Notes: generated by a model from the letters alone, not told the origin. 31,804 nt of DNA from VYDC01 sp034420495 (GCA_034420495.1 DAOULG010000031.1:1-31804), one strand, 5' to 3'. Positions 7,252-15,721 are shown, numbered from the stretch's first letter. Program-made: numbers and translations.

Positions 7252-8100
7252 ATGGGCGACCCAGACTCCCCGGCGTCCGGGCCGACGCGGGACGGCGGCA
7301 TCGCGGCGGAGCTCGATCGCGCCGCCGGGATCCTCGCGCGGGCGCAGTACGTCGTGGCGCTGACCGGGGCCGGCGTCTCGAAGGAGTCGGGCATCCCCAC
7401 CTTCCGCGGCGAGGGCGGGCTCTGGACGGTCAACGGCGAGCCGCCGATGAACGGCTTCCAGCTCTTCCTCGAGGACACCGCCGGATGGTGGCGGCAGCGG
7501 CTCGACCGCAGGCGGGCGGAGGAGTCCGACCCGGACAGCTTCGCGCGCGCCGTCGACGAGGCGCGGCCGAACCCGGCCCACGAGGCGCTCGCCGAGCTCG
7601 AGCGCCTCGGCGTCGTGAGGCACCTGATCACGCAGAACGTGGACGACCTGCACCGCCGCGCCGGACAGCGGGAGATCACCGAGATCCACGGCAACCGGCA
7701 CTGGATGCGCTGCCTGGACTGCGGCGCGCGCTGGCCAGCGATCGAGTTCCCGGTCGACGAGGGGAGCCTCCCGCCTCGCTGCGCCCGGCCGGACTGCGAG
7801 GGCGTGGTCAAGGACGACACCGTGATGTTCGGGGAGCCGATCCCCGCCGAGGCCCTCTCGAGGTGCGACTCCGAGAGCCGGCGCGCCGACTGCTTCCTCG
7901 TCGTCGGCACGTCGGCCGTCGTGATGCCGGCCGCGGGCTTCCCGCTGCTCGCCTGGCAGCGCGGCGCGCCGCTCGTCGAGGTCAACCCGGAGCCGACTCC
8001 GCTCAGCGGGTACGCCGAGGTGAGCTGCCGCGGGGCCGCGGGCGACATCCTGCCGGAGCTGACGGCCACGGTGCGCGTCCGCCGTGCCGCGGGCGCCTGA
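7252..8100 (+). CDS. Sir2-family NAD-dependent protein deacylase (sirtuin)
   Basis: A 282-residue sirtuin that removes acyl groups from lysine using NAD+. Landmarks are the NAD site G-A-G-V-S-K-E-S-G-I-P-T-F-R near residue 38, T-Q-N-V-D-D-L-H near 125, and catalytic H146 in E-I-H-G. Zinc is bound by C154-x2-C157 and C177-x4-C182. The Rossmann G-T-S-A-V-V segment (near 220) and the V-E-V-N strand complete the fold. The class III sirtuin A-x14-Y-x2-R pattern is not evident, so I would not call it a desuccinylase. The N-terminal 15 residues are a family-unlike extension. The BNR-repeat gene follows 12 bp later, and the two are probably cotranscribed. Confidence 0.94.
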   Translation: MGDPDSPASGPTRDGGIAAELDRAAGILARAQYVVALTGAGVSKESGIPTFRGEGGLWTVNGEPPMNGFQLFLEDTAGWWRQRLDRRRAEESDPDSFARAVDEARPNPAHEALAELERLGVVRHLITQNVDDLHRRAGQREITEIHGNRHWMRCLDCGARWPAIEFPVDEGSLPPRCARPDCEGVVKDDTVMFGEPIPAEALSRCDSESRRADCFLVVGTSAVVMPAAGFPLLAWQRGAPLVEVNPEPTPLSGYAEVSCRGAAGDILPELTATVRVRRAAGA

Positions 8101-8112
8101 GCGGGCGAGCCC

Positions 8113-9093
8113 GTGCCTCCCGCCCTCGGCGTGCTTCTCGGCGGCGCCCACGGGATCGGGCGGCTCATCCCGGGGGAGCCCCTCGGCGTCGAGCTCTCCC
8201 CCGACGACACGGGCGGCGCCCCCGTCACCTGCCTCGATGCCGCTCCCGACTCCGGCCGCGGGCTCCGCGGCCCCGGCGCGGCGGCGATCGCCGGATCGCC
8301 GGCGGGCGTCTGGGTCCGCCGGCGATCCGGCGAGTGGCGCCGCTCAGCCGACGGGCCGGCTCACTGCGTCCGGGTGGGGCCGGGCGGGCTGCTCCTCGCC
8401 GGCATCGAGCCGACGGGCGTCATCACCTCCGACGACGGCGGGGAGAGCTGGCAGCGGCGCCCGGGCCTCGGCGCCGCGCTGCGGCACGCTCCGACCCTCC
8501 TGCGAGCCTCCGGCGGGCCCCTCACGGTGAGCGGGCTCTGCTTCGCCGGCGACGGCTGGCTCGCCGGCGTCGACGGGGCGGGAGCGTGGCTCTCGCACGA
8601 CGGCGGCTGGAGCTGGCTGCGCTCCGCCGAGGGCCTCCCCGCCGAGGTCTGCGGCGTCTGGGAGCATCCGGAGCAGCCCGAGCACGCCTACGCGGCGACC
8701 CGGGCCGGCTTCTTCCGCAGCCAGGACGGGGGTGCGAGCTGGGTGCAGTCCCTCGGGGGCCTCGACCGGACGCTCATCGGGGACGCCGCCGTCCTCCCCG
8801 GCGTGAGCGACGTGATCCTGCTCGCCGCCGCCCGACGGGTGCGCCCCTCGGGAGGCGGGTCGGAGGCCGCCCTCTTCCGCTCGGCCGACGGCGGGATCGG
8901 GTGGCGTCGCGTGACGCTGGGCGACACGGACTCCTGGCCGGCCCCGCCGGCCATCTGCTCGCTGCGCGGCGTCGCCGACACCGCGTTCGTCGCCGCCGGC
9001 TCCCGCCTCTGGGCCTCCCACGACCGCGGCGGACAGTGGCGCATGCTCGCCGACGGCATCCCCGAGTGCCGCGCCCTGGCCGCGGTGCTGTAG
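8113..9093 (+). CDS. BNR/Asp-box repeat beta-propeller protein
   Basis: A 326-residue protein with repeated Asp-box motifs (S-x-D-x-G-x-x-W) at S-D-D-G-G-E-S-W, S-H-D-G-G-W-S-W, S-Q-D-G-G-A-S-W, S-A-D-G-G-I-G-W and S-H-D-R-G-G-Q-W. These mark the beta-propeller fold of sialidase-, Ycf48- and VPS10-like proteins. No signal peptide or catalytic sialidase residues are recognisable, so a binding or scaffold role in the cytoplasm is likely. The start is GTG at 8113. It lies 12 bp after the sirtuin gene. The function is not known, and the fold assignment is solid. Confidence 0.85.
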   Translation: MPPALGVLLGGAHGIGRLIPGEPLGVELSPDDTGGAPVTCLDAAPDSGRGLRGPGAAAIAGSPAGVWVRRRSGEWRRSADGPAHCVRVGPGGLLLAGIEPTGVITSDDGGESWQRRPGLGAALRHAPTLLRASGGPLTVSGLCFAGDGWLAGVDGAGAWLSHDGGWSWLRSAEGLPAEVCGVWEHPEQPEHAYAATRAGFFRSQDGGASWVQSLGGLDRTLIGDAAVLPGVSDVILLAAARRVRPSGGGSEAALFRSADGGIGWRRVTLGDTDSWPAPPAICSLRGVADTAFVAAGSRLWASHDRGGQWRMLADGIPECRALAAVL

Positions 9094-9131
9094 CGCCGCC
9101 TCCACCCGGGGCGGCTTGCACCGCGCAATGC

Positions 9132-9161
9132 TAGGATGGGACGCGTGGCCCGACGGGCCAC
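9132..9161 (+). promoter_or_regulatory. Extended -10 element with a 17-bp palindromic operator candidate
   Basis: TGCTAGGAT (hexamer TAGGAT, 9132-9137) resembles an extended -10. The expected start site near 9144-9145 coincides with the first base of a perfect palindrome at 9145-9161, GTGGCCCG-a-CGGGCCAC. A repressor bound here would block initiation of the hydrolase-fabF transcript. No good -35 is present. The site could also form an RNA hairpin at the 5' end. Confidence 0.5.
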
Positions 9162-9290
9162 CGAGAGGCAACAGAGCGACGCCGATCCCGCCCGTCGTTG
9201 CGCCGGGCACTCGCGCGCCACGCGCCGGTTCCCGGACAGATGCGGCCGCAGCGGGGCGGGCGACGCGCCATCGAAGGGATCCGCCCGCCC

Positions 9291-10166
9291 ATGGCGAGCA
9301 GCAACAAGGCACGCGACGAGCTCGTCGAGGTCAACGGACTGCAGCTCCATTACCGCGAGTGGGGCGACCCCCGCTCCCGAAACGTCCTGCTGATGCTGCA
9401 CGGCTACGCGGAGACCGCTTCGGTCTGGGACGACGTCTCGCAGGATCTCGCGCGGGAGTTCCGCGTGATCGCGCTCGACCAGCGCGGCCACGGCCAGAGC
9501 GCGCACGCCCCCGACTTCGACTACACCCGCGCCACCCAGGTCGAGGACGTCGAGGCGTTCGTGGAGACGCTGGGGCTCAAGGACCTCACGATCGTCGGCC
9601 ACGCGATGGGCGGCGCGAACGCGCTCTGCTACGCGAGCGAGCACCCGGACATCGTCACGGCGCTGATCGTCGTGGAGGCGGCGCCGGAGGTGCTGCGCGG
9701 CGGCGTGGAGCGGCTGCGCCGCATGGTCGGCAGCGCCGATGAGTTCGGGAGCCTCGACGAGGCCGTGGAGTCGATGCGCCCCCTCTTCCCCTACGCGACC
9801 ACCGAGCAGCTCGAGCGCCGCGCGCGCAGCGCGCTGGTCGAGGAGCAGGAGGGGGTGTGGGTCTGGCACTTCGACCCGGCGCTCCGCGACGCCTCCCTGC
9901 GGCCGCCGGAGCCCGATCCCGGGCAGCGCCGGCTCGCCGATCTCTGGGAGTGCGCCGACCGCGTGCAGTGCCCGGTGATGATCGTGCGGGGCGCCGAGAC
10001 CGACATGCTCACGCCCGAGGCGATCCAGCGGCTGCACCGGCGGATCGTCGGCTCGCGCGTCTCGCTCATCGAGGAGGCCGGCCACCCGGTCCCCTCCGAT
10101 CAGCCGGCACACCTCGCGCTGAACATCCGCGAGTTCCTCCAGAACCTCCAAGCGAACGCGGTATGA
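9291..10166 (+). CDS. Alpha/beta-hydrolase-fold protein lacking the nucleophile Ser
   Basis: A 291-residue alpha/beta-hydrolase-fold protein. The oxyanion segment L-H-G-Y-A-E-T and the D-Q-R-G-H-G-Q-S loop are canonical. The nucleophile elbow, however, reads G-H-A105-M-G-G, with alanine (GCG) where serine is expected. The acid D238 (G-A-E-T-D-M) and the His H265 (A-G-H-P-V) are kept. It may therefore be a non-hydrolytic member, a lyase- or binding-type protein, or a pseudoenzyme. The ATG at 9291 is chosen because homology starts just after it (E-L-V-E-V-N-G-L) and GAAGGGAT lies upstream. Its stop overlaps the fabF start (ATGA), so the two products are made together, which suggests an acyl-chain-related role. 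Confidence 0.88.
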   Translation: MASSNKARDELVEVNGLQLHYREWGDPRSRNVLLMLHGYAETASVWDDVSQDLAREFRVIALDQRGHGQSAHAPDFDYTRATQVEDVEAFVETLGLKDLTIVGHAMGGANALCYASEHPDIVTALIVVEAAPEVLRGGVERLRRMVGSADEFGSLDEAVESMRPLFPYATTEQLERRARSALVEEQEGVWVWHFDPALRDASLRPPEPDPGQRRLADLWECADRVQCPVMIVRGAETDMLTPEAIQRLHRRIVGSRVSLIEEAGHPVPSDQPAHLALNIREFLQNLQANAV

Positions 10167-11434
10167 CCCCGAGGCCGCGCGCCCTGCCCCGCGTGGTCAT
10201 CACCGGTCTCGGAGCCATCACGCCGGTCGGCGTCGACACCGACTCGTACTGGGCGGGGCTGCTGGCGGGGAGGAACGGCGTCGGACGCGTGCGCTGCTTC
10301 GATCCCGCGGGCTATCCCGTGCAGATCGCCGGCGAGGTGCACGACTTCGACCCCGAGCGCTACCTCGACCGGCGGACGGCGCGCCGCACCGGCCGCTTCG
10401 CGCAGATGGCCGTCGGAGCCGCCGTCCAGGCGCTCGGGGACGCCGGCCTGCTGGCAGACGGCGCCGCCGAGCGCGGCATCCGGGACGATCTCGGCGTGGT
10501 GATGGCGAGCTCGGGCGACGCCTTCAACATGGGCGAGGAGTGGAAGGTGACGGAGGAGCGCGGTCCCGGCCGCGCCGATCCCTTCATCATCACCCGGCGC
10601 GGGCAGCACATGGCCGCGGCGCGCGTGGCGCGGCTCGTGGGCGCGCGCGGTCCGAACACCACCATCAACACCGCCTGCGCATCCGGCACCGACGCCCTCG
10701 GACACGCGCTCTCGCTGCTGCGCCTGGGACGGGCCCGCGCCGTGCTCGCCGGCGGCTCCGACGCGATGGTGACGCCGCTCGCGCTCGCGTCGATGGGCCG
10801 GCTCGGCGCCCTCTCGAAGAACAACGACGACCCCGATCACGCCTCGCGGCCCTTCGACGCCCGGCGCGACGGCTTCGTGCTCAGCGAGGGGTCGGGCGTG
10901 CTCCTCCTGGAGACGGAGGACGGGGCGCGGGCGCGGGGGGCGCCGATCTACGCCGAACTCGCCGGCGTCGGCTGGTCCTTCGACGCCACGGACGACACGG
11001 CGCCGGACGCGGAGGGGCAGTCCCTCGCCATGCTCCGCGCGATGGAGGACGCCGGCGTCGGTCCGGCCGATATCGACTACATCAACGCCCACGGCACGAG
11101 CACGCCCCTGAACGACCGCACCGAGACCGCCGCCATCAAGCTCGCGCTCGGCGAGGAGCGCGCCCGCGCGATCCCGATCTCGTCGACGAAGTCGATGACG
11201 GGGCACCTCGTCTCGGGGGCGGGCGGCATCGAGGCGATCGCCTCCGTGCTCGCGATCACGCGGGAGTGCATCCCGCCGACGATCAACCACGAGGTGCCCG
11301 ACCCGGAGTGCGATCTCGACATCGTCCCCAACGAGGCGCGGCGCGCTCCGGGGCTCGGCGCCGTCCTCTCCAACTCCTTCGGACTGGGCGGCCAGAACGC
11401 GAGCGCCGTCTTCCGCCGCTACGCCCAGGGATAG
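10163..11434 (+). CDS. fabF: Beta-ketoacyl-ACP synthase II
   Basis: A 423-residue condensing enzyme that elongates acyl-ACP with malonyl-ACP in fatty acid synthesis. The Cys-His-His triad is intact: C172 in T-A-C-A-S-G-T-D-A, H310 in N-A-H-G-T-S-T and H348 in S-M-T-G-H-L-V-S-G-A-G-G. The N-terminus R-V-V-I-T-G-L-G-A-I-T-P-V-G and the C-terminal S-N-S-F-G-L-G-G-Q-N are typical of FabF. No acyl carrier protein or other fab gene is adjacent. Instead it is coupled by a 4-bp overlap to an alpha/beta-hydrolase-fold gene, so a specialised role rather than bulk fatty acid synthesis is possible. The next gene converges and its stop is only 10 bp away. Confidence 0.95.
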   Translation: MTPRPRALPRVVITGLGAITPVGVDTDSYWAGLLAGRNGVGRVRCFDPAGYPVQIAGEVHDFDPERYLDRRTARRTGRFAQMAVGAAVQALGDAGLLADGAAERGIRDDLGVVMASSGDAFNMGEEWKVTEERGPGRADPFIITRRGQHMAAARVARLVGARGPNTTINTACASGTDALGHALSLLRLGRARAVLAGGSDAMVTPLALASMGRLGALSKNNDDPDHASRPFDARRDGFVLSEGSGVLLLETEDGARARGAPIYAELAGVGWSFDATDDTAPDAEGQSLAMLRAMEDAGVGPADIDYINAHGTSTPLNDRTETAAIKLALGEERARAIPISSTKSMTGHLVSGAGGIEAIASVLAITRECIPPTINHEVPDPECDLDIVPNEARRAPGLGAVLSNSFGLGGQNASAVFRRYAQG

Positions 11435-11444
11435 CAGCCCGCCG

Positions 11445-11867
11445 CTACGCGAGCCCGCCCCCCGGGGCGTTCACCTCCCCGAGCCACTCGGCGGCCGCGA
11501 CCTCGAAGCGGCAGGGCAGCCGCCCGTGCTCCCGGCCGGCGCCGCCCAGCGCCTCCCACTCGCCGACGACTCCGTCCACCAGGTAGAGGCACTCGATCCG
11601 CAGGTCGCCGGACTCCGGGTCGACCGCCAGCGTCCCCGACTCCAGCAGCGCGTAGAGCTCGCGGGCGGCGCCGGCAGGCGAGTCGTCCTCCAGCGTGAGC
11701 TCGCCCTCGCCGAGCGCGAGCTCACCCTCGCCGGCGAGCCGCCACGAGAAGGTCGCGGAGAGGCGCAGCGGGCCCGACACGCCCTCGAGCACCAGGTGGA
11801 CGGTGCCGTCCAGCAGCTCCTGCCGTTCGACGACCTCGCCGCGGATCCGGCCGGCCCCGCTCGCCAT
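11445..11867 (-). CDS. Hypothetical protein, probably beta-rich
   Basis: A 140-residue acidic protein that I do not recognise. It begins at ATG 11867 and alternates short hydrophobic strands with Gly/Glu-rich turns (for example E-L-A-L-G-E-G-E-L-T-L-E-D-D), suggesting an all-beta fold. There is no signal peptide, transmembrane helix or metal motif; the only cysteines are two isolated ones in the C-terminal half. It converges on fabF and is divergent from thyX with a 76-bp gap. Codon use matches the neighbours and the reading frame is uninterrupted, which supports a real gene. The function is unknown. Confidence 0.65.
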   Translation of the reverse strand: MASGAGRIRGEVVERQELLDGTVHLVLEGVSGPLRLSATFSWRLAGEGELALGEGELTLEDDSPAGAARELYALLESGTLAVDPESGDLRIECLYLVDGVVGEWEALGGAGREHGRLPCRFEVAAAEWLGEVNAPGGGLA

Positions 11868-11943
11868 GGCGCAATCGTAGCCGACGCGGCCGCCGTCCCG
11901 GGCCGGCGGCGACGGGCGCGCGGTCCCGCCGCGCACCGATAGA

Positions 11944-12966
11944 ATGCACCGACCGGGGCGGCGGCGGGGCGGGAGTGCTGACACGGGCGACGAGCGGCTG
12001 ACGCCGGAGCAGGAGGCCGAGATCGAAGCGCTGCGCGAGCAGCGCCAGGGGACCCGGCGGGTCACGGTGCCGGCACTCGAGGAGATCCTCTACTCCGCCT
12101 TCCCCGTCCTCGACCACGGCTTCGTGCGCGTCGTCGACTACATGGGCGACGACGGGGCCATCGTCCAGGCCGCGCGCGTCTCCTACGGGCGCGGCACCCG
12201 CCGCGTCTCCCAGGACCGCGGTCTCATCCGCTACCTGATGCGCCAGCGGCACACCACGCCGTTCGAGATGTGCGAGATCAAGCTCCACGTGAAGCTGCCG
12301 ATCTTCGTGGCGCGGCAGTGGATCCGGCACCGGACCGCGAACGTCAACGAGTACTCGGCGCGCTACTCGATCCTCGACCGCGAGTTCTACCTCCCGGAGG
12401 AGGCGCAGGTCGCCGCGCAGTCGACGAGCAACCGCCAGGGCCGCGGCGAGCCGCTGGAGCGCGCCGAGGCGGCGCGCGTGCTCTCCCTGCTGCGCGAGGA
12501 TGCGGAGCGCGCCTACGGCCGCTACGAGGAGTTCCTGAACGAGAGCCCCGACGGCGACGCGCGCGATCCCGACCGCTCCGGCCTCGCGCGCGAGCTCGCC
12601 CGCATGAGCATCTCCCTCAACTTCTACACGCAGTGGTACTGGAAGATCGATCTGCACAACCTGCTGCACTTCCTCTCGCTCCGCGCGGATGCGCACGCGC
12701 AGTACGAGATCCGCGTCTACGCCGAGACGATCCTGGACGAGGTGGTGAGGCGCTGGGTCCCCGCCGCCCACGAGGCCTTCTGCGACTACCGGCTCGGGGG
12801 AGCGCACCTCTCACGGGGAGCGCTGGAGGTGGTGCGGACGCTGCTCGACGGCCGCGGCGAGGAGGCGGAGGCGCTGCGCGCCGGCTCGGGGCTCGCCCCC
12901 CGCGAGTGGCGGGAGCTCGTCGAGACGCTCGGCCTCGGTGGCGGGGAGCCCCCGGGGCCGGCGTAG
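11944..12966 (+). CDS. thyX: FAD-dependent thymidylate synthase ThyX
   Basis: A 340-residue flavin-dependent thymidylate synthase that converts dUMP to dTMP using methylene-tetrahydrofolate and NADPH. The signature R-H-R-T-A-N-V-N-E-Y-S-A-R-Y lies near residue 125, preceded by R-H-T-T-P-F-E and Q-W. N-F-Y-T-Q-W-Y-W-K-I-D-L-H-N-L-L-H-F-L lies near 225. It is longer than many ThyX proteins, with extra residues at both ends. The only canonical start in frame is ATG at 11944, overlapped by a TAGAAT hexamer. Homology seems to begin near L-T-P-E-Q, so the first 18 residues are doubtful. A dUTPase gene, which supplies dUMP, lies about 5 kb away. Confidence 0.95.
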   Translation: MHRPGRRRGGSADTGDERLTPEQEAEIEALREQRQGTRRVTVPALEEILYSAFPVLDHGFVRVVDYMGDDGAIVQAARVSYGRGTRRVSQDRGLIRYLMRQRHTTPFEMCEIKLHVKLPIFVARQWIRHRTANVNEYSARYSILDREFYLPEEAQVAAQSTSNRQGRGEPLERAEAARVLSLLREDAERAYGRYEEFLNESPDGDARDPDRSGLARELARMSISLNFYTQWYWKIDLHNLLHFLSLRADAHAQYEIRVYAETILDEVVRRWVPAAHEAFCDYRLGGAHLSRGALEVVRTLLDGRGEEAEALRAGSGLAPREWRELVETLGLGGGEPPGPA

Positions 12967-13070
12967 GGGCCGCGCCCGCCCCGCCTCCGGCCGGCGCCGC
13001 GCCCCCCTCCGCCCCGGACCGGCGGCAGCCGGACGTCCGGCGCGCCCATCCCGGCGCCGTCGCCGCCTCG

Positions 13071-13099
13071 TTGACGGCCCACACGGCCGCCAACAGAAT
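13071..13099 (+). promoter_or_regulatory. Sigma-70-type promoter upstream of the CoA-transferase operon
   Basis: TTGACG (13071-13076) and CAGAAT (13094-13099) are separated by exactly 17 bp in the 236-bp spacer between thyX and the first CoA-transferase gene. The predicted start is near 13106, leaving about a 95-nt leader that contains a 13-codon ORF. Confidence 0.65.
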
Positions 13100-13164
13100 G
13101 GGCGGCGCCTGCACCCGGTGCGCACGCGGCCCGGCAGTCGCCGGAGCCGCACAGGGAGGCCCGC

Positions 13165-13206
13165 ATGATTCGGGGGGATGACGCACGCTCCCGGGGGCGA
13201 TCGTGA
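13165..13206 (+). CDS. 13-codon leader ORF overlapping the CoA-transferase start
   Basis: ATG at 13165 is preceded at 5 bp by AGGGAGG (13153-13159), the best ribosome site in the area. It encodes MIRGDDARSRGRS and ends in TGA at 13204-13206, which overlaps the GTG start of the CoA-transferase gene (GTGA). It could be a translationally coupled leader peptide. Arg is the most frequent residue (4 of 13). Chance is possible for so short an ORF, and there is no homology to judge by. Confidence 0.35.
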   Translation: MIRGDDARSRGRS

Positions 13207-14480
13207 GCGGCGCTCTCGCCGACGTGCGGGTGCTCGACATCACCGGACCGATCGGACACTACGCGGGCCGGCTCCTCGCCGACCTCGGGGCCGACGTGAT
13301 CAAGGTGGAGCCGCCCGGCGGCGACCCCGCCCGCCTCTACCGGCCCTCCCTTCCGGGTGTCGAGGCCCCGGAGGCCGGTCTCCAGTTCCTGCTGCTCAAC
13401 GCGAACAAGCGGGGCGCGGTGCTCGACCTCGAGGAGGCCAGGGGACGTGCGGCGCTCCTCCGCCTCGTGGCCGGCGCCGACGTCGTTCTCGAGTCGTGGC
13501 GGCCCCATGAGGCGCGGGCGCTGCGGCTGACCGACGCCGACCTGCGCGAGGCGAACCCGCGCCTCGTCCACGCCTCGGTCACCGGCTTCGGCCTGAGCGG
13601 CCCCCACGCCGAGTGGGCCTACGCCGACATCGTCGGCGTCGCGAGCTCGGGGGTGATGAACCTCGCGGGCTTCCCCGGCGGCCCGCCGGAGTCGCTGCCC
13701 GATCACCAGGGCTACCACTGCGCCTCTCTGGATGCCGCGGCCGGGACGCTGACGGCGCTGCTCCACCGCGATCTCGGCGGACCCGGGCAGCTCGTCGAGG
13801 TCTCGATGCAGGAGGCGCTGAGCATCGCCCAGGAGACCGCCCTGCAGAACTACGACATCCGCGACACCGTGCTCGAGCGCCTCGGAGAGGCGAGCCAGGT
13901 CAACCCGATGAACCTCCCCGGGTTCGGGCTCTACGAGTGCGCGGAGGGGATGGTCTACATCATGACGACCGGCACGGCGGGCGCCGGCTTCGCCGGCCTG
14001 GTCGAGATGATGGATGAGCACGGGCAGGCCGGCGACCTGAAGGGGGAGCCGCACTGGAGCTTCATCCAGACGCAGATGGACGGCGCCAACCTCCGGCGGC
14101 TGCTGACCGACGAGGAGAGCCGCGAGGAGACGCAGCGCTTCCTCGACCACCTGGAGGAGCTGGTCACCGCCTTCATGCGCGCCCACCCCGCGCGCTACAT
14201 CTACGAGGAGGGGCAGCGGCGGCGCGTGCTGGTGGGACTGATCGCGACACCGACCGACATCTCGTCCGACCCGCACCTCGCCGCGCGCGAGTGGTTCCTG
14301 GAGATCGAGGACGCCGCGCGGGGGAGGAGCCTCCGCTACCCCGGCTTCCCCTTCCGCCTGCAGGCGACGCCGGCCACGCTCCGGCGCCCGGCCCCGCTGC
14401 TCGGCGAGCACACCGGGGAGGTCCTCGCCGAGGCGGGACTCGAGCCCGACGAGATCGCAGCCCTGGAGGTGACGGCATGA
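13203..14480 (+). CDS. CaiB/BaiF (family III) CoA-transferase, subunit 1 of a pair
   Basis: A 425-residue family III CoA-transferase that moves CoA between carboxylic acids through an aspartyl-CoA anhydride. It starts V-R-V-L-D-I-T-G-P-I-G-H-Y-A-G-R-L-L-A-D-L-G-A-D-V. The catalytic Asp is probably D167 in L-P-D-H-Q-G-Y-H, followed by the family segment G-P-G-Q-L-V-E-V-S-M-Q-E-A. The GTG start at 13203 overlaps a short leader ORF. The stop overlaps the next CoA-transferase by 4 bp. Known two-subunit family III enzymes (benzylsuccinate and malate CoA-transferases) have the same gene arrangement, so a heteromer is plausible. Substrates are unknown. Confidence 0.92.
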   Translation: MSGALADVRVLDITGPIGHYAGRLLADLGADVIKVEPPGGDPARLYRPSLPGVEAPEAGLQFLLLNANKRGAVLDLEEARGRAALLRLVAGADVVLESWRPHEARALRLTDADLREANPRLVHASVTGFGLSGPHAEWAYADIVGVASSGVMNLAGFPGGPPESLPDHQGYHCASLDAAAGTLTALLHRDLGGPGQLVEVSMQEALSIAQETALQNYDIRDTVLERLGEASQVNPMNLPGFGLYECAEGMVYIMTTGTAGAGFAGLVEMMDEHGQAGDLKGEPHWSFIQTQMDGANLRRLLTDEESREETQRFLDHLEELVTAFMRAHPARYIYEEGQRRRVLVGLIATPTDISSDPHLAAREWFLEIEDAARGRSLRYPGFPFRLQATPATLRRPAPLLGEHTGEVLAEAGLEPDEIAALEVTA

Positions 14481-15721
14481 CGGCTCCGCCCGCGGCGAAA
14501 CCGCTCGCCGGCGTCAAGGTTCTCGATCTCTCGTGGTTCGGCGCCGGCCCCATCGCCGGGCGGGCGCTCGCCGCCGCGGGAGCCGACGTGATCAAGGTCG
14601 AGACCGTCAAGCGCATCGACGGGCTGCGCGCCATGGCGCCGCGTCCCCGCGGCGCCCGCGGCTACAACCTCTCCGGCTACTTCAACAACTACAACGCGAA
14701 CAAGCGCTCCGTGACGATCGACCTCACGACCGAGCGCGGCCACGAGCTGGGGCTGATCCTCGTGCGCTGGGCCGACGTGATGCTCACCAACATGACGAAC
14801 CGCGCCGTCACGCAGGTCGGCATGGGATGGGAGACCGTCTCGCGCGAGAACCCGCGCCTCGTCGCGGTCTACATGCCGATGATGGGCACGACCGGCCCCC
14901 ACAGGGACTTCCAGGGCTTCGGCGCGATGCTCACCGCGATCTGCGGGATGAACTACCTCGCCGGCTTCGCCGAGAACCGGCCGGTGGGGGTCGGGACCAA
15001 CTACCCGGACTACGTCGTCAACCCGATGCACGCCTACATCGCCACGCTCGCCGCGCTCCGCCACGCGCGCGCGACCGGCGAGGGACAGATGATCGACGTC
15101 TCGCAGGACGAGTCCTCCGTCGCCGCGATGTCGATGCCGCTCTTCGTGCACGACAACGGGGGCGGGGCGTACGTGCGCGCGGGAAACCGCGTCCCCTACG
15201 CCGCGCCGCACGGCGCCTACCGCACCCGCGACACCACCGATCGATCGGACCGCTGGGTGGCGCTCGCCTGCCTCGACGAGGGGCAGTGGCGGACCCTCGC
15301 CGCCGAGATCTGCGGCCACCCCGAGTGGACGGAGGATGCGCGCTTCCTGACGGTCGCCGACCGCCTCTCCAGCCAGGACGAGCTCGATCCCCTGATCGCG
15401 GCCTGGGCCGCCGGACAGGAGGGGGAGGAGCTGGTCCGCCGGCTCCAGGGCGCCGGCATCCCGGCGGGGCTGGTGCAGAACGCGCGCGAGGTGCTCGAGG
15501 ACCGGCACCTGCGCGAGCGGGGCTACTTCGTGCAGCTCGAGCACGCCGAGGCCGGCCTGCGCTGGTACGACGGGCCGGGCTGGCGGATGTCGGAGAGCCC
15601 GGTCGGGCTCGACCGCGCCGCGCCCATGCTCGGCGAGCACACATTCGAGGTGGCCCTCGACCTGCTCGACCTCTCGGCCGACGAGATCGCCGATCTCGTC
15701 GCCGAGGGGGTCCTGCAGTAG
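14477..15721 (+). CDS. CaiB/BaiF (family III) CoA-transferase, subunit 2 of a pair
   Basis: A 414-residue family III CoA-transferase, clearly diverged from the upstream partner. It begins V-K-V-L-D-L-S-W-F-G-A-G-P-I-A-G-R and has a probable catalytic D178 in Y-P-D-Y-V-V-N-P-M-H-A, followed by G-E-G-Q-M-I-D-V-S-Q-D-E. N-A-N-K-R-S-V-T-I-D-L lies near residue 75. Both partners keep the Asp, so either could be active. The ATG at 14477 overlaps the previous stop. A small unknown gene starts 14 bp after its end. The enzyme probably activates an organic acid for degradation, but which acid cannot be told. Confidence 0.92.
   Translation: MTAPPAAKPLAGVKVLDLSWFGAGPIAGRALAAAGADVIKVETVKRIDGLRAMAPRPRGARGYNLSGYFNNYNANKRSVTIDLTTERGHELGLILVRWADVMLTNMTNRAVTQVGMGWETVSRENPRLVAVYMPMMGTTGPHRDFQGFGAMLTAICGMNYLAGFAENRPVGVGTNYPDYVVNPMHAYIATLAALRHARATGEGQMIDVSQDESSVAAMSMPLFVHDNGGGAYVRAGNRVPYAAPHGAYRTRDTTDRSDRWVALACLDEGQWRTLAAEICGHPEWTEDARFLTVADRLSSQDELDPLIAAWAAGQEGEELVRRLQGAGIPAGLVQNAREVLEDRHLRERGYFVQLEHAEAGLRWYDGPGWRMSESPVGLDRAAPMLGEHTFEVALDLLDLSADEIADLVAEGVLQ

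Noticed and set aside
9116..9137. TTGCAC as a -35 paired with TAGGAT
   Set aside because: The spacing is only 10 bp, too short for a sigma-70 promoter.
11940..11945. TAGAAT as the thyX promoter -10
   Set aside because: It overlaps the only usable ATG and no -35 is present, so the evidence conflicts. I left it out as a feature.
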